The notes under the pieces were generated by a model. It made no database searches. It had not been told where the DNA came from and saw only the letters and a list, made by a program, of their open reading frames with translations. A stretch of 64,000 bases of DNA, taken from the NCBI GenBank assembly GCA_963678705.1, contig OY783218.1, positions 12,782,152 through 12,846,151 of the forward strand, written 5' to 3'. Position numbers and translations under genes: made by a program. The stretch comes from Panorpa germanica. Its lineage: Eukaryota; Arthropoda; Insecta; Mecoptera; Panorpidae. This document shows positions 13,611-24,896 of the stretch, in pieces. Position 1 is the first letter of the stretch. Every line of letters starts with the position of its first letter.

Positions 13611-14150
13611 TTGCAATTTCTATTACATTTCATTTTATCTTCCTCTAGCACAATTAAAAAGAAAGCCTCCTTCTTCACACTTCCTTTACTTATTCTCTCC
13701 TTTCTTCCATCTCTTTCCTGCGTCACTCTCTTTTATCATTACCTTTATGCTCCTAATTTCTCCTTCTTTTTACTTCTGTCATCCATCTTCTTCCTCATTC
13801 TCACTCTGCTATCAACCCTCGTACTATAATGTCTTCCAACATTTCGTCCTCCCTGCTTCCCTTCCCTCATTCTATCATTCCTTTCTATCTTTTAGCACCC
13901 TCTTCTATCATTTCTCTTCTTTTTAGTTATGCCATCCATTTTATACCTTCATTCTTGCATCATTTCTTTTATACTCACTCCGCTATAAAGCCTCTCACTA
14001 CACCTACTCCTAATGTCCTCCAATATTTCGTCCTCCTTCGCACGCATCCTATATGTTACCTCTTCTTTTACTCCTCGATATTGGTTTCCTCTTTCTTTAA
14101 ATCTGGCGATCATTTGAGTTTCATTATTTTCCTCTCTTTCTAGGTACTCT
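13611..14150. repeat. Pyrimidine-rich tract with internal duplication
   Basis: About 540 bp with very strong strand asymmetry (mostly C and T on the + strand). Two similar segments follow each other about 190 bp apart. The words CCAACATTTCGTCCTCC and CCAATATTTCGTCCTCC mark equivalent points. Long open frames arise here from the composition and do not look like real protein. Confidence 0.65.
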
Positions 14151-16398
14151 CCAACATCCTCATCTGATTATATCGATTAATAATGTTCGATAATGTTGTA
14201 CATCCCTATTCAATATCAAAGCGTCAGTACCGTTAGTTCATTCACTAGACGCATTGTGGCGCTGTGTGTTAAGGGAAGACCGTGGAAACCCAGAGGAAAT
14301 GAGAAATGAAAAGCATAATGTTGTTACACTATGCTATGGTATAAAAATAAATGAAAATTACAAAGGTAATGTATTTAACAGTCCTTTGCGACTTTGTTTT
14401 TTAAACTTGCATAAGGTATGCGTACCTCTAGGTACCTACTTGGCCATTTTGTTTAAAAACACAACTTGTCTGTTGCAGACGTGTGCAATAAAAGAATTAC
14501 TTTGTCAACGTTAAAACAGCGAAAAACTACACAGAAATGTACATTCTCTTGTAAAATCTCCGAGGTAATGTAAATGAAAATATTTGTGGAAACTTCATAC
14601 ACTGGGTTGCTGGTCCATTGAACTCTATTTGCGTTGCTTAATAAAAAGTAAACAATATATTTATTCCATGAATTTCACAATGCATAATACTGTTTCAGTA
14701 ATATTATTAGTGAAGCAATTTCGTGAAAATGTTTACGAATATAACCCGAGTTCAAAATTGAACATGTTTTATGTTTCAGCAGAGTTGGAGTATTATGTGT
14801 ATACTTAAAACCGGAACCGTAAACTTGTACGAATTGGATTTCAAAACCTGCAAACAAAATTAAATACAAGACATTTTAGAGTATGAGTAATGATTCAAAA
14901 TTTTAGTTGAAATTCAAATTCAAATGAATCTACATGTGTACTCTATTAAAACACGAAATATTAAGAACGCACTGCATCGATAGACTCTATTTTATCCAGT
15001 GAGAATTTGTCATAAACTTATCATCGATTTATAAACTTTATTTACCTTGGATTTTATTTTCTTTGGAGAAAATTTATCACAAGTTTCTTGATAGTTTCAA
15101 TATAGCTCTGCAACAGATTCATTTCAATGTAGTACAAATTTGTCTTAGACACCATTCAATTTAAATCCAGTACAAATTTGTTAACTATCAGGATATATAT
15201 ACTCGTATATATATATACTTATATTGTATATATACTGTTTTGTCGTAAAAACGTTTATGAAAAATTTAATCAACCGGAAACTTTTATACTTCAGCAAAAG
15301 ATGGCGTTTTCAACGCTTTTCCTTTTCTCTTAGCTTCTAATTATCTCAAGGGACTAATATTTTATTTGCTTTTGTTAATTTGTACCATGTTTCATAACAA
15401 AAGTAGCTAGTGTGCGTTTTGTAAGCAAATATAATATTCCAGTGAATTTTATGATGTGTTCATTTTTCACTATTCTTCGCTCTGCTGTAACGCTTCAAAG
15501 GGTGGGATTAATTTGACGGAAAATGTACAAATATTCCTTACTTGTTTACTAATAAGACAAGCAGCAAATAGTACAGACAATTACGTGTAAATGTTGAAGA
15601 TGGTATAATGTTAAGATAAAATATCATTTCAGTAACAGTTTTGCTTCAAATTTGATACGCGGACATAAATGACGCAACAGCTTACCAGCTTACTTATTAA
15701 AAAGCAATACACGAAATTCAGATTCAATTAGGTCATTGAATGAACCAAGCATAACATCAACTAATATTAAGCAAAGAAAAGAAAAATAAATGTGTAAAAG
15801 TATAAACACAGTTTCAATTTCTATAAAAACAAAACCATTTTCCGTTAAATGCAGTTTCTTCTAAGTGAGCAAGTGCTACGTTCGTAAAACTATTACGCCG
15901 TTAAACGGGCCACCGATAATATAAACGGGACAATTCAGATTCCCCTTTTATTCCATTCCCATATGTACGGTATGAAGTTTGAGTTATTATTTTAATTTAG
16001 TTTTATTAAAACTATAACTAACTTTTGTGCATTTAATTGTCAGAACTGCTGTATTCTAGAAAATGTATTTATGAAATTTCTATTTATAATTTGAATCAGA
16101 AATATTCGCTAGTTTATCGCAATGAAAATAATCTTTTATGACGTCATATGCATAGGCAAATTTTAAAGAGCTATATATCAGTTCAATTTTTTATATATGT
16201 GTAAACAAAAACTCAAATACAAATATTTTAACCTATTAGCGCTATTTGACCTATGAATACTTTCAGTGCATCGCTGTGCCTTCAATCTAGACCTGACCCA
16301 TGGCATCATGCAAGGGAACAGAGGTGCCTACTCTCGGAATGCTGATGCAGTAACTTGGACCAGTGAATAGTTAAACGTGACTGAGGGAAACACTTAGC
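14151..16398. other. Gene-free AT-rich DNA
   Basis: I see no supported gene. Open frames at 14,254-14,514 and 14,584-14,808 lack family motifs and convincing splice context. A TA-rich run lies at about 15,190-15,235. Confidence 0.4.
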
Positions 16399-16498
16399 GC
16401 TTTACAAATAAACCTGCTATAAAATGTATACCCGTCCGGACAGGCTTATTCTCAGTTTATATCTGGTATAAATTTTATAACAGGTTTATTTGTAAAGC
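16399..16498. repeat. 100-bp foldback with 27-bp arms
   Basis: The arms at 16,399-16,425 and 16,472-16,498 are reverse complements with one mismatch (GCTTTACAAATAAACCTG in both). They are separated by 46 bp. It looks like a very short MITE or the deletion derivative of a DNA transposon. Confidence 0.75.
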
Positions 16499-18385
16499 AG
16501 TTAGAGTTTTTGCTTTTACTTTTAATTGAGAGAACCCTAACAAACCAAAACTAAGTGGATAGTTGCATTGTGCCCCAGGTCATCTAAAGAAAAAGTTCTG
16601 CATTGTATAATACTCCAAACAATATCAACTGTATTCTTTATGTGAGTACAGGATTTAAAAATAGAATTTATGATATAATTAATAAAATAATTGTGCAATA
16701 TAAAGAGAAGTATTATACCATCTTTTAATCAAAGCATGATTGTCTATTTTCATATGAATTTAAGTATTTGAAGTTATCAATATTTTTACAGTTTATCAGT
16801 TGACTGATATGTGTTCTGTATGGTACACGCAGATACGGCGATCAATACGGTGCCTTTGTTAGCCAGTGCGGGTCAAACAGATGTACATGTCATTATTTAG
16901 TCAATGCAAGTTTAAACCTGATTTCTTTTATAGCAAAAATATCAGATTAGAATAATCACTAGCAACGTAAATGTTATCAGTCGGGTTCTAGAAGCATTGG
17001 ATGTTTGGAGAGATTGCTTAGTTGTTATTATCGTCGAAGCGAATGTTATTGTGTAACGAAACTATATTGTCCATGCTTATAGCACGAACAAGGCGATTTG
17101 TATTTATAAGCGGAGAAAGCGCTATTGTCACTGGATATAAATGTACTAGGGGAAGCATAACACTTAGGCTGAATAGCGTAATGGCAGTCCTTTTTAGCGG
17201 TCACTGAATCTATGCGATTCCTGTTAAGGAATCCTCCTGAAAAGGAGAGTTTTTAGGCATCTTGATCTGTAGCTAATTTTCATAGTACCAATATAAAAAT
17301 AATAATAATATATTTGGTTTATTATAAAAAAAGAATGGTTAATTTTAGTTCAAATATAAAAAATAAAGAACATGTATGGTTAAAATAAAAAAAGGTTATT
17401 TTATTTTATGAATTACTTCATTTTAGAAGTAAACCACTAGTAAAGTAACACCATTTGTAACATTATGGAATGCAATAAAGTATTAAGGATTGAGTAATTT
17501 CGAATTAACAGTAATTCCCCAATAGTTGACGAAGGGTTTTAAAAAACGATAGAAAAATAACACTTAATAAATTAATAATGTGTATCGTATTTATCTAAAG
17601 TCTACTAAATAAGCTATGTAGAAAGTCAGTTACTTTTACCCTGTCCTTAAAATAAGAAAATATTTCGATTATAGCTTAAGTGACCGCCATTTCCCTATCT
17701 TCCCCTACTGTATCAATAATACAAACAGCTTATGATTTGTAATTAGTAAATTCTAATTATTGCTGACAACTGTTACTTCATAAACACTCTTGATAGACAA
17801 CGATCTAAAAATATTAATTCCCAGGATACAACTACTTAATTTATAAAAATTAAATCATTTCAAAAATAATTAATCGCGTTTTTACAGGTCTGAAGTTCGT
17901 TGGATGTTTAGGCGTGTGAAAACCTTTTTCTTTCCTGTGACATTTTCTTTCGTCACATATACATTATTTTTTTTTTTGTTTCTTTGATTTAACGTCTACT
18001 TGTTTCCGATGCTAAGTTCTATCACCAACGACCTCCTAATATGTTGACAGTATTTATGATATTGTGTCCTCAATTATGGGAAAGTAGAGTGAAATACACT
18101 GACCATGGGCAATGAAATCACGTTTCAAAATTTTCAACATTTGTAATTTAAGAAATATATATTTATTTATATTGAAAGTTGCAGTGGATTTAGAAAAAAA
18201 ATTTAATCTTTTAAAGTTTAATTTAATATGGAATAATCAAATACAGTTCGATTCTATCGATAACTATATGTCGATTGTTTTATATATCAAATCAGCAATA
18301 TACTCAAAGAGTTGTTATCTGATCTTGCTCCATTAATTAGATTTCCCCTTCCACGGAGTCCACAAGGTCACCGAGAATCAGATCG
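16499..18385. other. Gene-free stretch upstream of the GST cluster
   Basis: No coding exon is supported. A somewhat less AT-rich segment at 16,990-17,215 has a 61-codon open frame without recognisable features. 17,985-18,080 is a copy of dispersed repeat family D (GTTTCCGATGCTAAG). Confidence 0.4.
17985..18080 (+). repeat. Dispersed repeat family D, copy 1 (partial)
   Basis: Resembles 46,009-46,140 and 51,698-51,905. Shared words include TTAACGTC, CCGATGCTAAG and GTTGACAGT or GTTGGCAGT. Only the left part of the family is present. Confidence 0.55.
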
Positions 18386-18420
18386 TATAAAAACGATTTG
18401 TTTTGAATGCTCAGTCAGTC
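18386..18420 (+). promoter_or_regulatory. TATA box and initiator of GST gene 1
   Basis: TATAAAA at 18,386-18,392 is followed by overlapping initiators TCAGTCAGTC at 18,411-18,420. The candidate +1 adenines at 18,413 or 18,417 lie 27 or 31 bases from the first T of the TATA box, the usual arthropod spacing. The same stretch reads GCTCAGTCA, the reverse complement of the antioxidant-response core TGACNNNGC. A CncC/Maf site is possible but would overlap the start site. Confidence 0.6.
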
Positions 18421-18469
18421 TTTTGAAGAAGATACACATAGTTTTCGAGGTGTGAAGGACAAAATATCG
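18413..18469 (+). other. Probable 5' UTR exon of GST gene 1
   Basis: A transcript from the initiator at 18,413 would meet a donor at 18,470 (CG|GTACGT). An acceptor lies directly upstream of the gene 1 start codon (ATCGACAG|ATAAAATG, exon from 19,662). This gives a short non-coding first exon and an intron of about 1.2 kb. GST genes 2-4 instead appear to have uninterrupted leaders. Confidence 0.5.
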
Positions 18470-19252
18470 GTACGTAGTGTTAAACATGTATATAAATAAG
18501 TGTATATGTATTTAGTAGTTTATAAAAATAAACGATACAAAATTCTTTAACACTGTACTGAATCTGTGATGATATTTTCAACCTTGAGATGCTATTTTGA
18601 GAAACACTTTTTCTATAATTTTTTGCTACTAAATTAATGCATAATTATTATTTCTATTTTTTGATATTTATTGTATACATTTTGAACTTATTAAATATAT
18701 TTTTTTAATCTGAAAATATTACTAATCAACAAAGATGCAAGCTTTCGCGCGTGGTATATTTTTCAAGTATGGATGGATCATAACTTAACCTGTGTTCACA
18801 GTAGTGGAAGAAAATTAGTCTTAAAATGTGCGTTGTTAGGGAACGGGTTCTGATGCTGATAATTAACAAACCAAAAATTAACGCTCTAATTAGGAAATTA
18901 GTAAAATTAAAAAAATTATATATCTGTCTCGTTTGTTCTCATAGTACGCATACATAAGTGCTTCCCGCTTACTCATGAAAAACTACTTTTTATGTAGCAC
19001 AAACTTATTTAATTGCATGTAAATAATATGTAAATGCTACGTAACGTTACGTTTAGTGAATAAATGTTATACATACTTACAATCAATATATGATATAAAA
19101 TGTTGTATTGAATTCAAATACATAATAACAACAAAATATATTTGTGTATTTGAAATATTTAAAATATTTGATTGACCAGTTGTAGTGGACTGTACACACA
19201 ACTGTGTTTAAAAATTCATGAAGCATCAGTTAACATGTCATGTCGCCTGATG

Positions 19253-19260
19253 TGACGTCA
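19253..19260. promoter_or_regulatory. Palindromic TGACGTCA in the GST gene 1 leader intron
   Basis: A perfect CRE/ATF-type octamer inside the predicted 5' UTR intron. The same octamer occurs at 24,771-24,778 just upstream of GST gene 4. Function is inferred only from motif identity. Confidence 0.35.
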
Positions 19261-19666
19261 CGAGTGTTTTGTGCAAATCATCACTTGATAACTAGTTATG
19301 TAATCATAAACAATTTTAAAATACATTTTATGATAACACTTTATCACAAGCACAAACATTTATTTTTATCGAATCCATTTTACAAATGCGGAACAACAAA
19401 CTGATGTTTTGTATAATTCTCAATAATTAGGAACGATTAAATTTTAACAATTGATACATAGCTTAGCACGCACGCCGGAAAAAAATGTAAACACATGTGA
19501 TGTTAAATTCACATTTTTCCACGTGGTTTTTTCCGCTGTGCGAAGTTTCTTTTATTAGATTCTTTATTTACATAGAAATATAAAAAAAGAGAAGATTGCA
19601 GTAATTTGGGCGTAAAAACAACGTGGCACAATTAATTAATTGATTTCATTTTTATCGACAGATAAA

Positions 19667-20623
19667 ATGGCAAAGAAGAATCCTATTCTGTACCACGTGG
19701 AGTTGAGTCCTCCATGCCGTCTGGTTGTCCTAACTGCCAAAGCAATGAATCTTCCAATTGACATCAAATTAGTTGACTATATCAATGGAGAAAACAAAAC
19801 TCCTGAATTCCTGAAGGTAAGACCTCAAATAACCGAAGAAACTAATTTCAGAAAAAATATTTGGGACTAAATTTAATATTTTTGCAGATGAATCCTCAAC
19901 ATACTGTACCAACAATGGATGATAACGGGTTCTACATTTGGGACAGGTAAGAAATCAAACACAATACAATTACTAGCTTGCTACAAGCTAATTTCAAGAC
20001 TTGTTACGTTACTTTTAGCCATGCAATTGCTACTTACCTAATTAATCAGCACGGACCAAAAGATTTCGAGTGGTACCCAAGTTGCCCAAAGAAAAGGGCA
20101 CAAATCGATCAAAAGCTGCATTTTGAGTCAGCCAATCTATTTTTCCGTTTAAGGAGCTTACTGGTGAGTTTTTACATATCTATGCAAGCTTAACATTTCC
20201 ATAACATATTTAGATCCTTACATTATTTAATTATTCTGCAGGAACCCGTTCTGTACCACGGCGCACAAACATTCAGCGTTGCCGCTATTGGAAAAATTAT
20301 CGAAAGCTACGATTTCTTAGAAGTTTTCCTTGAGAAATCTCAATATCTTGTTGGTGATTCTTTGACTTTAGCGGATATTAGCTGTGGTACCACAATGACG
20401 GCGTTGGAAGTGGTAGTTCCCCTACCGAAAGAAATGTAACATTATATTTTTATAACTTGTTCGTAATTTGAATATTTCTTTAAATTTTAATTGTGTTAAT
20501 AATTTCAGCTACCCAAAGACCTACGCTTGGCTAGAAAGACTAAAGGCACGACCTGATTTCAAGGAAATTAACCAACCTGGAGTAAACATATTTAGAAATT
20601 TTGTTGTCAGCCAAATGAAATAA
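19667..20623 (+). CDS. Glutathione S-transferase, delta/epsilon type (gene 1)
   Basis: Exons 19,667-19,816, 19,888-19,946, 20,019-20,163, 20,242-20,435 and 20,509-20,623 give 220 residues, the usual length for insect cytosolic GSTs. The N-terminal thioredoxin-like domain has the catalytic serine in LSPPCR (Ser14). Its glutathione site includes NPQHTVPT (His55, cis-Pro58) and Asp69-Ser70. The C-terminal helical domain has DQKLHFES and the N-capping/hydrophobic-staple segment LTLADIS. The enzyme should conjugate glutathione to electrophiles in the cytosol. LHF(D/E)S after RAQIDQ favours the epsilon class over delta. Every splice site is GT-AG. A poly(A) signal AATAAA follows at 20,702. It is the most diverged member of the array and begins MAKKNP like gene 5, whereas genes 2-4 begin MSKQKP. 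Confidence 0.93.
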
Positions 20624-21180
20624 AATGTGAAAAGCTAATTTAAAATCTGAATCTAAAACCAAATTATTAAAATTTTGATCAATATTTTGTTCCTTTTTAT
20701 TAATAAAGTACATTAAAAAATAATATAACATAGATATAATTAATTTATGATCATAGCGATGCAGCCATTCCTTCAGCTTTCATCACCTTTAAGAATTCTT
20801 TCTATTTGCAATACCCATTTTTGCAAGATCTTCCTCCACTTTTCTTATCATCTCCAACGAGATCTTTCTCGCACTAAAACTGTAATATGACGTAAAACAC
20901 AAAACATAGATATTACCTTACATTCATGTAATACTTCACTTATACAAAACCTAGTTATGTTTAATCTATTTTAAAATACTTTAATCCATAAAAAGACATT
21001 CATTACAAAAATTCGAACCAATTACTGAATGACATTCATGTGTCAGTTTTTACTGAATCATTCAACTTAAATTCAATCTCAAAATGACTCATCAAGGTTG
21101 CTGAAAAGATCCATGGCATCCATCTCCCCACATCCCTTCCCAAGCAACAGATCCTTTAAGTTAGATCGCTGTGGTGTTAA
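20624..21180. other. Intergenic DNA between GST genes 1 and 2
   Basis: Contains the 3' end of gene 1. A block at about 21,000-21,125 recurs upstream of gene 3 (about 23,085-23,192) and partly upstream of gene 4 (about 24,685-24,735). In the gene 2 copy the block contains TGACTCA (21,084-21,090), an AP-1-like site, which is altered to TGACTCT in the gene 3 copy. Confidence 0.5.
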
Positions 21181-21206
21181 GATCAGTTCAATTTGAACGT
21201 TCCAAC
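21181..21206 (+). promoter_or_regulatory. Conserved initiator region of GST gene 2
   Basis: GATCAGTTCAATTTGAACGT is the gene 2 version of a sequence shared with genes 3 and 4. It holds a TCAGTT initiator, no nearby TATA box, and a following leader of about 75 nt ending AAACAAAATG. The placement of the start site is inferred from this conservation and the arthropod initiator consensus. Confidence 0.5.
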
Positions 21207-21261
21207 ATAGTGGTAGTTTAAACACAGTATTGTGATAATTTTAATTTGAAAATTAAACAAA

Positions 21262-22439
21262 ATGTCAAAGCAGAAACCGATTTTATATCATCTGCCTCTA
21301 AGCGGTCCATCCAGGGTGGCTGTGTTAACCGCCAGGGCTCTGAATCTTCCAATAGAGATCAAAGAAGTTGACTTTATGAATGGTGGACACCTAACACCTG
21401 AATTTATCAAGGTTCGTGTGTTAATTTAAAATGTCGATCGACTTGAGAATGTAGATGAATATTCATTATTAAATTACTAACTGCAGATGAACCCTCTTCA
21501 TGCTGTGCCAACGTTGGACGACAATGGATTCTACGTTGCGGATAGGTAATTTATACCTATAACTAATATTTTTATCTTATCTTATACCTCAAGAATATCT
21601 GTTTCAATTTCAATGTCAAAGATGCAAAAACTGCGGAACTTATGTGACCTACAAATAGTTTTTATTTGAAGCTGTGATCTTATGAATTATGCTTATAATT
21701 ACGAGTTGTTGATAATAGTCGAGACATGTTGAATTTTGGGTTAATTGTTAAAAATTAATTGATTAAGTAGTTTGTTTCTTGTTTTAGTCACGCTATTGCG
21801 ACGTACTTAATCAATCAGTACGGGCCAAAAGATTTCGAGTGGTACCCCAGTTGCCCGAAGAAAAGGGCCCAGATTGATCAGAAACTGCATTTTGATTCTT
21901 CTGTCCTTTATTTACATTTTAGAAACTTAATTGTAAGTATTTATACGAGTATATAAACACAAAAATAACATTTATGTTCAATTATGGTCAAACAGTTCAA
22001 TGGAAATTAAAAAATTAATCAAAATTAATAAGAATTTTAAATTTAGATGCCTCTTCTATGGGAGCCCCCAAAAGAAGGATCAGTTATGTCCCTTCCGACA
22101 GTTGGAAAACTGATAGAAAGCTACGAGATTCTGGAAGCTTTTCTGCAAAATTCTAACTACCTAGTAGGCGATTGTGTCACTCTGGCGGATATCTCTTGTG
22201 GGGTCATGGCTACCGCAATAGAATTGGTAGTGCCACTACTGAAAGAATGGTACTAAATTTATTACTTGTTATTAAATGCAATATAATATTTTATATATAT
22301 AATTATTGTTTTTGATAATTTCAGTTACCCTAAGACCTACGCCTGGTTAGATAAACTGAAGGCGCGTCCAGATTTCAAGGAAATTAACAAACCACAAATT
22401 GATATATACCGCCAGATGATTATAAGCACATTTAAATAA
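21262..22439 (+). CDS. Glutathione S-transferase, delta/epsilon type (gene 2)
   Basis: Exons 21,262-21,411, 21,487-21,545, 21,788-21,932, 22,047-22,249 and 22,325-22,439 encode 223 residues with the same splice phases as gene 1. Ser14 lies in LSGPSR, where other copies have LSPPSR or similar, so the residue after the catalytic serine is Gly rather than Pro. NPLHAVPT and the DSHAI segment form the glutathione site. The C-terminal domain has [12 protein letters not shown] and VTLADIS. The first donor is a weak GTTCGT, shared with gene 3 (GTTCGC). Intron 2 is about 240 bp and closely similar to that of gene 3, so these two are the most recent duplicates. A poly(A) signal lies at 22,532. Expected role is cytosolic detoxification. 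Confidence 0.93.
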
Positions 22440-22820
22440 AAATGAAATTGTTTTTTTTTTTAATGTAACCCATATCACATCCAAATAATGTTTAACGTTA
22501 TTAATTTTATAAAATAAGTAATAAAATGTATAATAAAGTTAAAAATTAAACCCAGTTCTTTACCACTAGTGTTACTTCCAACCTTTTCTGGTGACATTTT
22601 AAAGTGAGTTTACACTCGATCAATCGTATCATAAAATGTAAACTTACAAATTAGTCGTCATCTTGATGGCGACACAGCCATTCCAGAGACTTGTACTCCT
22701 TTAAGACAATTCTCTATTCATTCCTATTGGGTTTTTATTATTCCTTTACAGCTATTTTAAAATCTTTTAATCCTTAAATGGAATTCCTAAAATGTGCTAA
22801 TCCTTTTTCTTATATATTAT

Positions 22821-22910
22821 TTCTCGGGCTTCCTAGGCACGTAGCCTTTTATCGCCACCAAAAATGTTCTGCTTCTTCTTATACTTTATATCCCGACAAC
22901 AAGAATGATC
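22821..22910 (-). repeat. Dispersed repeat family A, inverted copy 2
   Basis: The reverse complement is nearly identical to 25,413-25,500 in the intron of GST gene 4. It lies between GST genes 2 and 3. The similarity is higher than to the 8,738 copy, so insertion is more recent or the two copies have exchanged sequence. Confidence 0.75.
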
Positions 22911-23212
22911 TATTCATGGCTACTGCTTTTATAAAATTCGGTTTCTTAATGAAAAGGCTGTTTTAACAGGAGTCATAATCCTTAAATATGTTACTAATGA
23001 ACAAAGAAATAGATCTATTTTTAAAAAAAGCAGTTCAGCATGTTAAGTATAAAAAAATGAGATAGTTTCAAGAAAAATACGAACCAATTACTAAATGACT
23101 GTCATTTATATTTTTTACTAAATCATTCAACTTAAATTCAATCTCATAATGACTCTTCAAGGTTGCTGAAATGATTCATGTCATCCTCCTAGCTTAACTT
23201 AGAGATACTATG

Positions 23213-23223
23213 CCCCCCCCCCC
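23213..23223. repeat. Poly(C) run of 11
   Basis: A homopolymer of C about 45 bp upstream of the GST gene 3 initiator. The length may be unreliable in the assembly. Confidence 0.8.
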
Positions 23224-23266
23224 ACACAACACACTCAAACTTTCATTTATACCAGGTCGGTGTGTT

Positions 23267-23300
23267 GTTCAGTTCAGTTTCAACGTTCGAGCACCGCGGT
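23267..23300 (+). promoter_or_regulatory. Conserved initiator region of GST gene 3
   Basis: GTTCAGTTCAGTTTCAACGT carries two overlapping TTCAGTT initiators. The downstream leader (CGCGGTAGTTTAAGC and on to AAACAAAATG) matches those of genes 2 and 4 closely. Confidence 0.5.
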
Positions 23301-23347
23301 AGTTTAAGCACAGTACAGTGATAATAATTATTTAAAAATTAAACAAA

Positions 23348-24468
23348 ATGTCAAAGCAGAAACCGATTTTACATCATCTGGCTCTAAGTCCTCCTTCCAG
23401 AGTGGTTGTGTTCACTGCCAGGGCTCTGAATCTTCCAATAGAGATTAAAGAAATTGACTTTATGAATGGTGGTCACCTGACACCGGAATTTATCAAGGTT
23501 CGCGTGTTATTTTAAAATGTCGATCAACTAAATAATGTAGTATGGATATTAAAAAATAACTTATTGCAGATGAATCCCCTTCATGCTGCCCCAACGTTGG
23601 ACGACAATGGATTCTACGTTGCTGATAGGTAAGTCATACCTATAACTAATATATTTATCTTATCTTATACCTCAAGAGTATCTGTTCCAATTTCAATGTC
23701 AACGATCCAAAAACTATGGAACTTATGTGACCTACAAATATTTTTTATTTGAAGCTGTGATAATTACGAGTAGTAGATAATAGTCGAGATATGTTGAATT
23801 TTGGGTTTGGTTGTTAAAAATTAATTGATTAAGCGGTTTGTTTCTTGTTTTAGTCACGCTATTGCGACGTACTTAATTAATCAGTACGGGCCAAAAGATT
23901 TTGAGTGGTACCCCAGTTGCCCGAAGAAAAGAGCCCAGATTGATCAGAAACTGCATTTTGATTCTTCTGTTCTTTATTACCATTTCAGAAACTTAATTGT
24001 AAGTATTTATATATATAAACACAAACGTAAGAATTATGTAGTAGATATGTTTAAGACTAATAATAATTTTAAATGTAGGTACCCATTCTATGGGAGCCCC
24101 CAAAAACAGGACCATTAATGCCACTTGCATCACTTGGAAAACTAATAGAAAGCTACGAGTTCCTGGAAGCTTTTCTGCAGAATTCTGACTATCTAGTTGG
24201 AGATTGTGTCACTCTGGCGGATATCTCTTGTGGAGTCATGGCTACCGCAATAGAATTGGTAGTGCCACTACTGAAAGAATGGTACAAAATTATTACATGG
24301 TATTAAATATAATATAATATTTTAGAAATTTAATTTATTGTTTGAAATTTCAGTTATCCGAAGACGTACGCCTGGTTAGATAGACTAAAGGCGCGTGCAG
24401 ACTTCAAGGAAATCAACCAACCACAAATTGATATTTACCGCCAAATGATTTATAGCACATTTAAATAA
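23348..24468 (+). CDS. Glutathione S-transferase, delta/epsilon type (gene 3)
   Basis: Exons 23,348-23,497, 23,570-23,628, 23,854-23,998, 24,079-24,281 and 24,354-24,468 encode 223 residues. Ser14 sits in LSPPSR. The glutathione-site loop reads NPLHAAPT: the residue before cis-Pro58 is Ala57 instead of the Val seen in genes 1, 2, 4 and 5, and that residue's backbone normally contacts the glutathione cysteinyl. Position 9 is His (ILHHL) where the others have Tyr. The C-terminal domain is intact with [11 protein letters not shown] and VTLADIS. Exon 3 and intron 2 are almost the same as in gene 2. A poly(A) signal AATAAA is at 24,492. The gene is intact but its substrate-site changes suggest a shifted activity. 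Confidence 0.92.
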
Positions 24469-24770
24469 AAATGAAATTGTTAATAGATTATAATAAAACA
24501 CTTTCTACATTCATATATTATTTGAAGTGATTTAATTTATTATAAACTAAATGTGGTATTAGTTAATAATTGCACAAAATGTAGCTTAGATATTAGAAAT
24601 AGAAAATGGTATTATTTGAATATATACAACGACATGAACGCATTATTAGATAATTGTTTTCGCCATTCAATTTAGTTAGATTAAATAAAAACTCATAATG
24701 GTTCTAGGTTATTGAAATGGTCAATGTCATCCTGCTAATCATGAGATAGTCCCTACTTGCGCAATATTTA

Positions 24771-24778
24771 TGACGTCA
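24771..24778. promoter_or_regulatory. Palindromic TGACGTCA upstream of GST gene 4
   Basis: A perfect CRE/ATF octamer about 46 bp upstream of the predicted gene 4 initiator. I see no equivalent immediately upstream of genes 2 or 3. Confidence 0.4.
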
Positions 24779-24816
24779 TCGTAGTATTTCGTTTTAGTAC
24801 ACCGGTGTATTGTTGA

Positions 24817-24850
24817 GTTCAGTTCAGCTTGAACGTTCGAACGTCGCGGT
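24817..24850 (+). promoter_or_regulatory. Conserved initiator region of GST gene 4
   Basis: GTTCAGTTCAGCTTGAACGT followed by TCGAACGTCGCGGTAG matches the gene 3 and gene 2 regions. The leader again ends AAACAAAATG. Confidence 0.5.
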
Positions 24851-24896
24851 AGTTAAAAACAGTACTGTGATAATTGTTATTTGTAAATTAAACAAA

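Noticed and set aside
13611-14143. Two Ser/Phe/Leu-rich open frames
   Set aside because: They follow from the pyrimidine-rich composition of the tract. No start context, conserved motif or splice structure.
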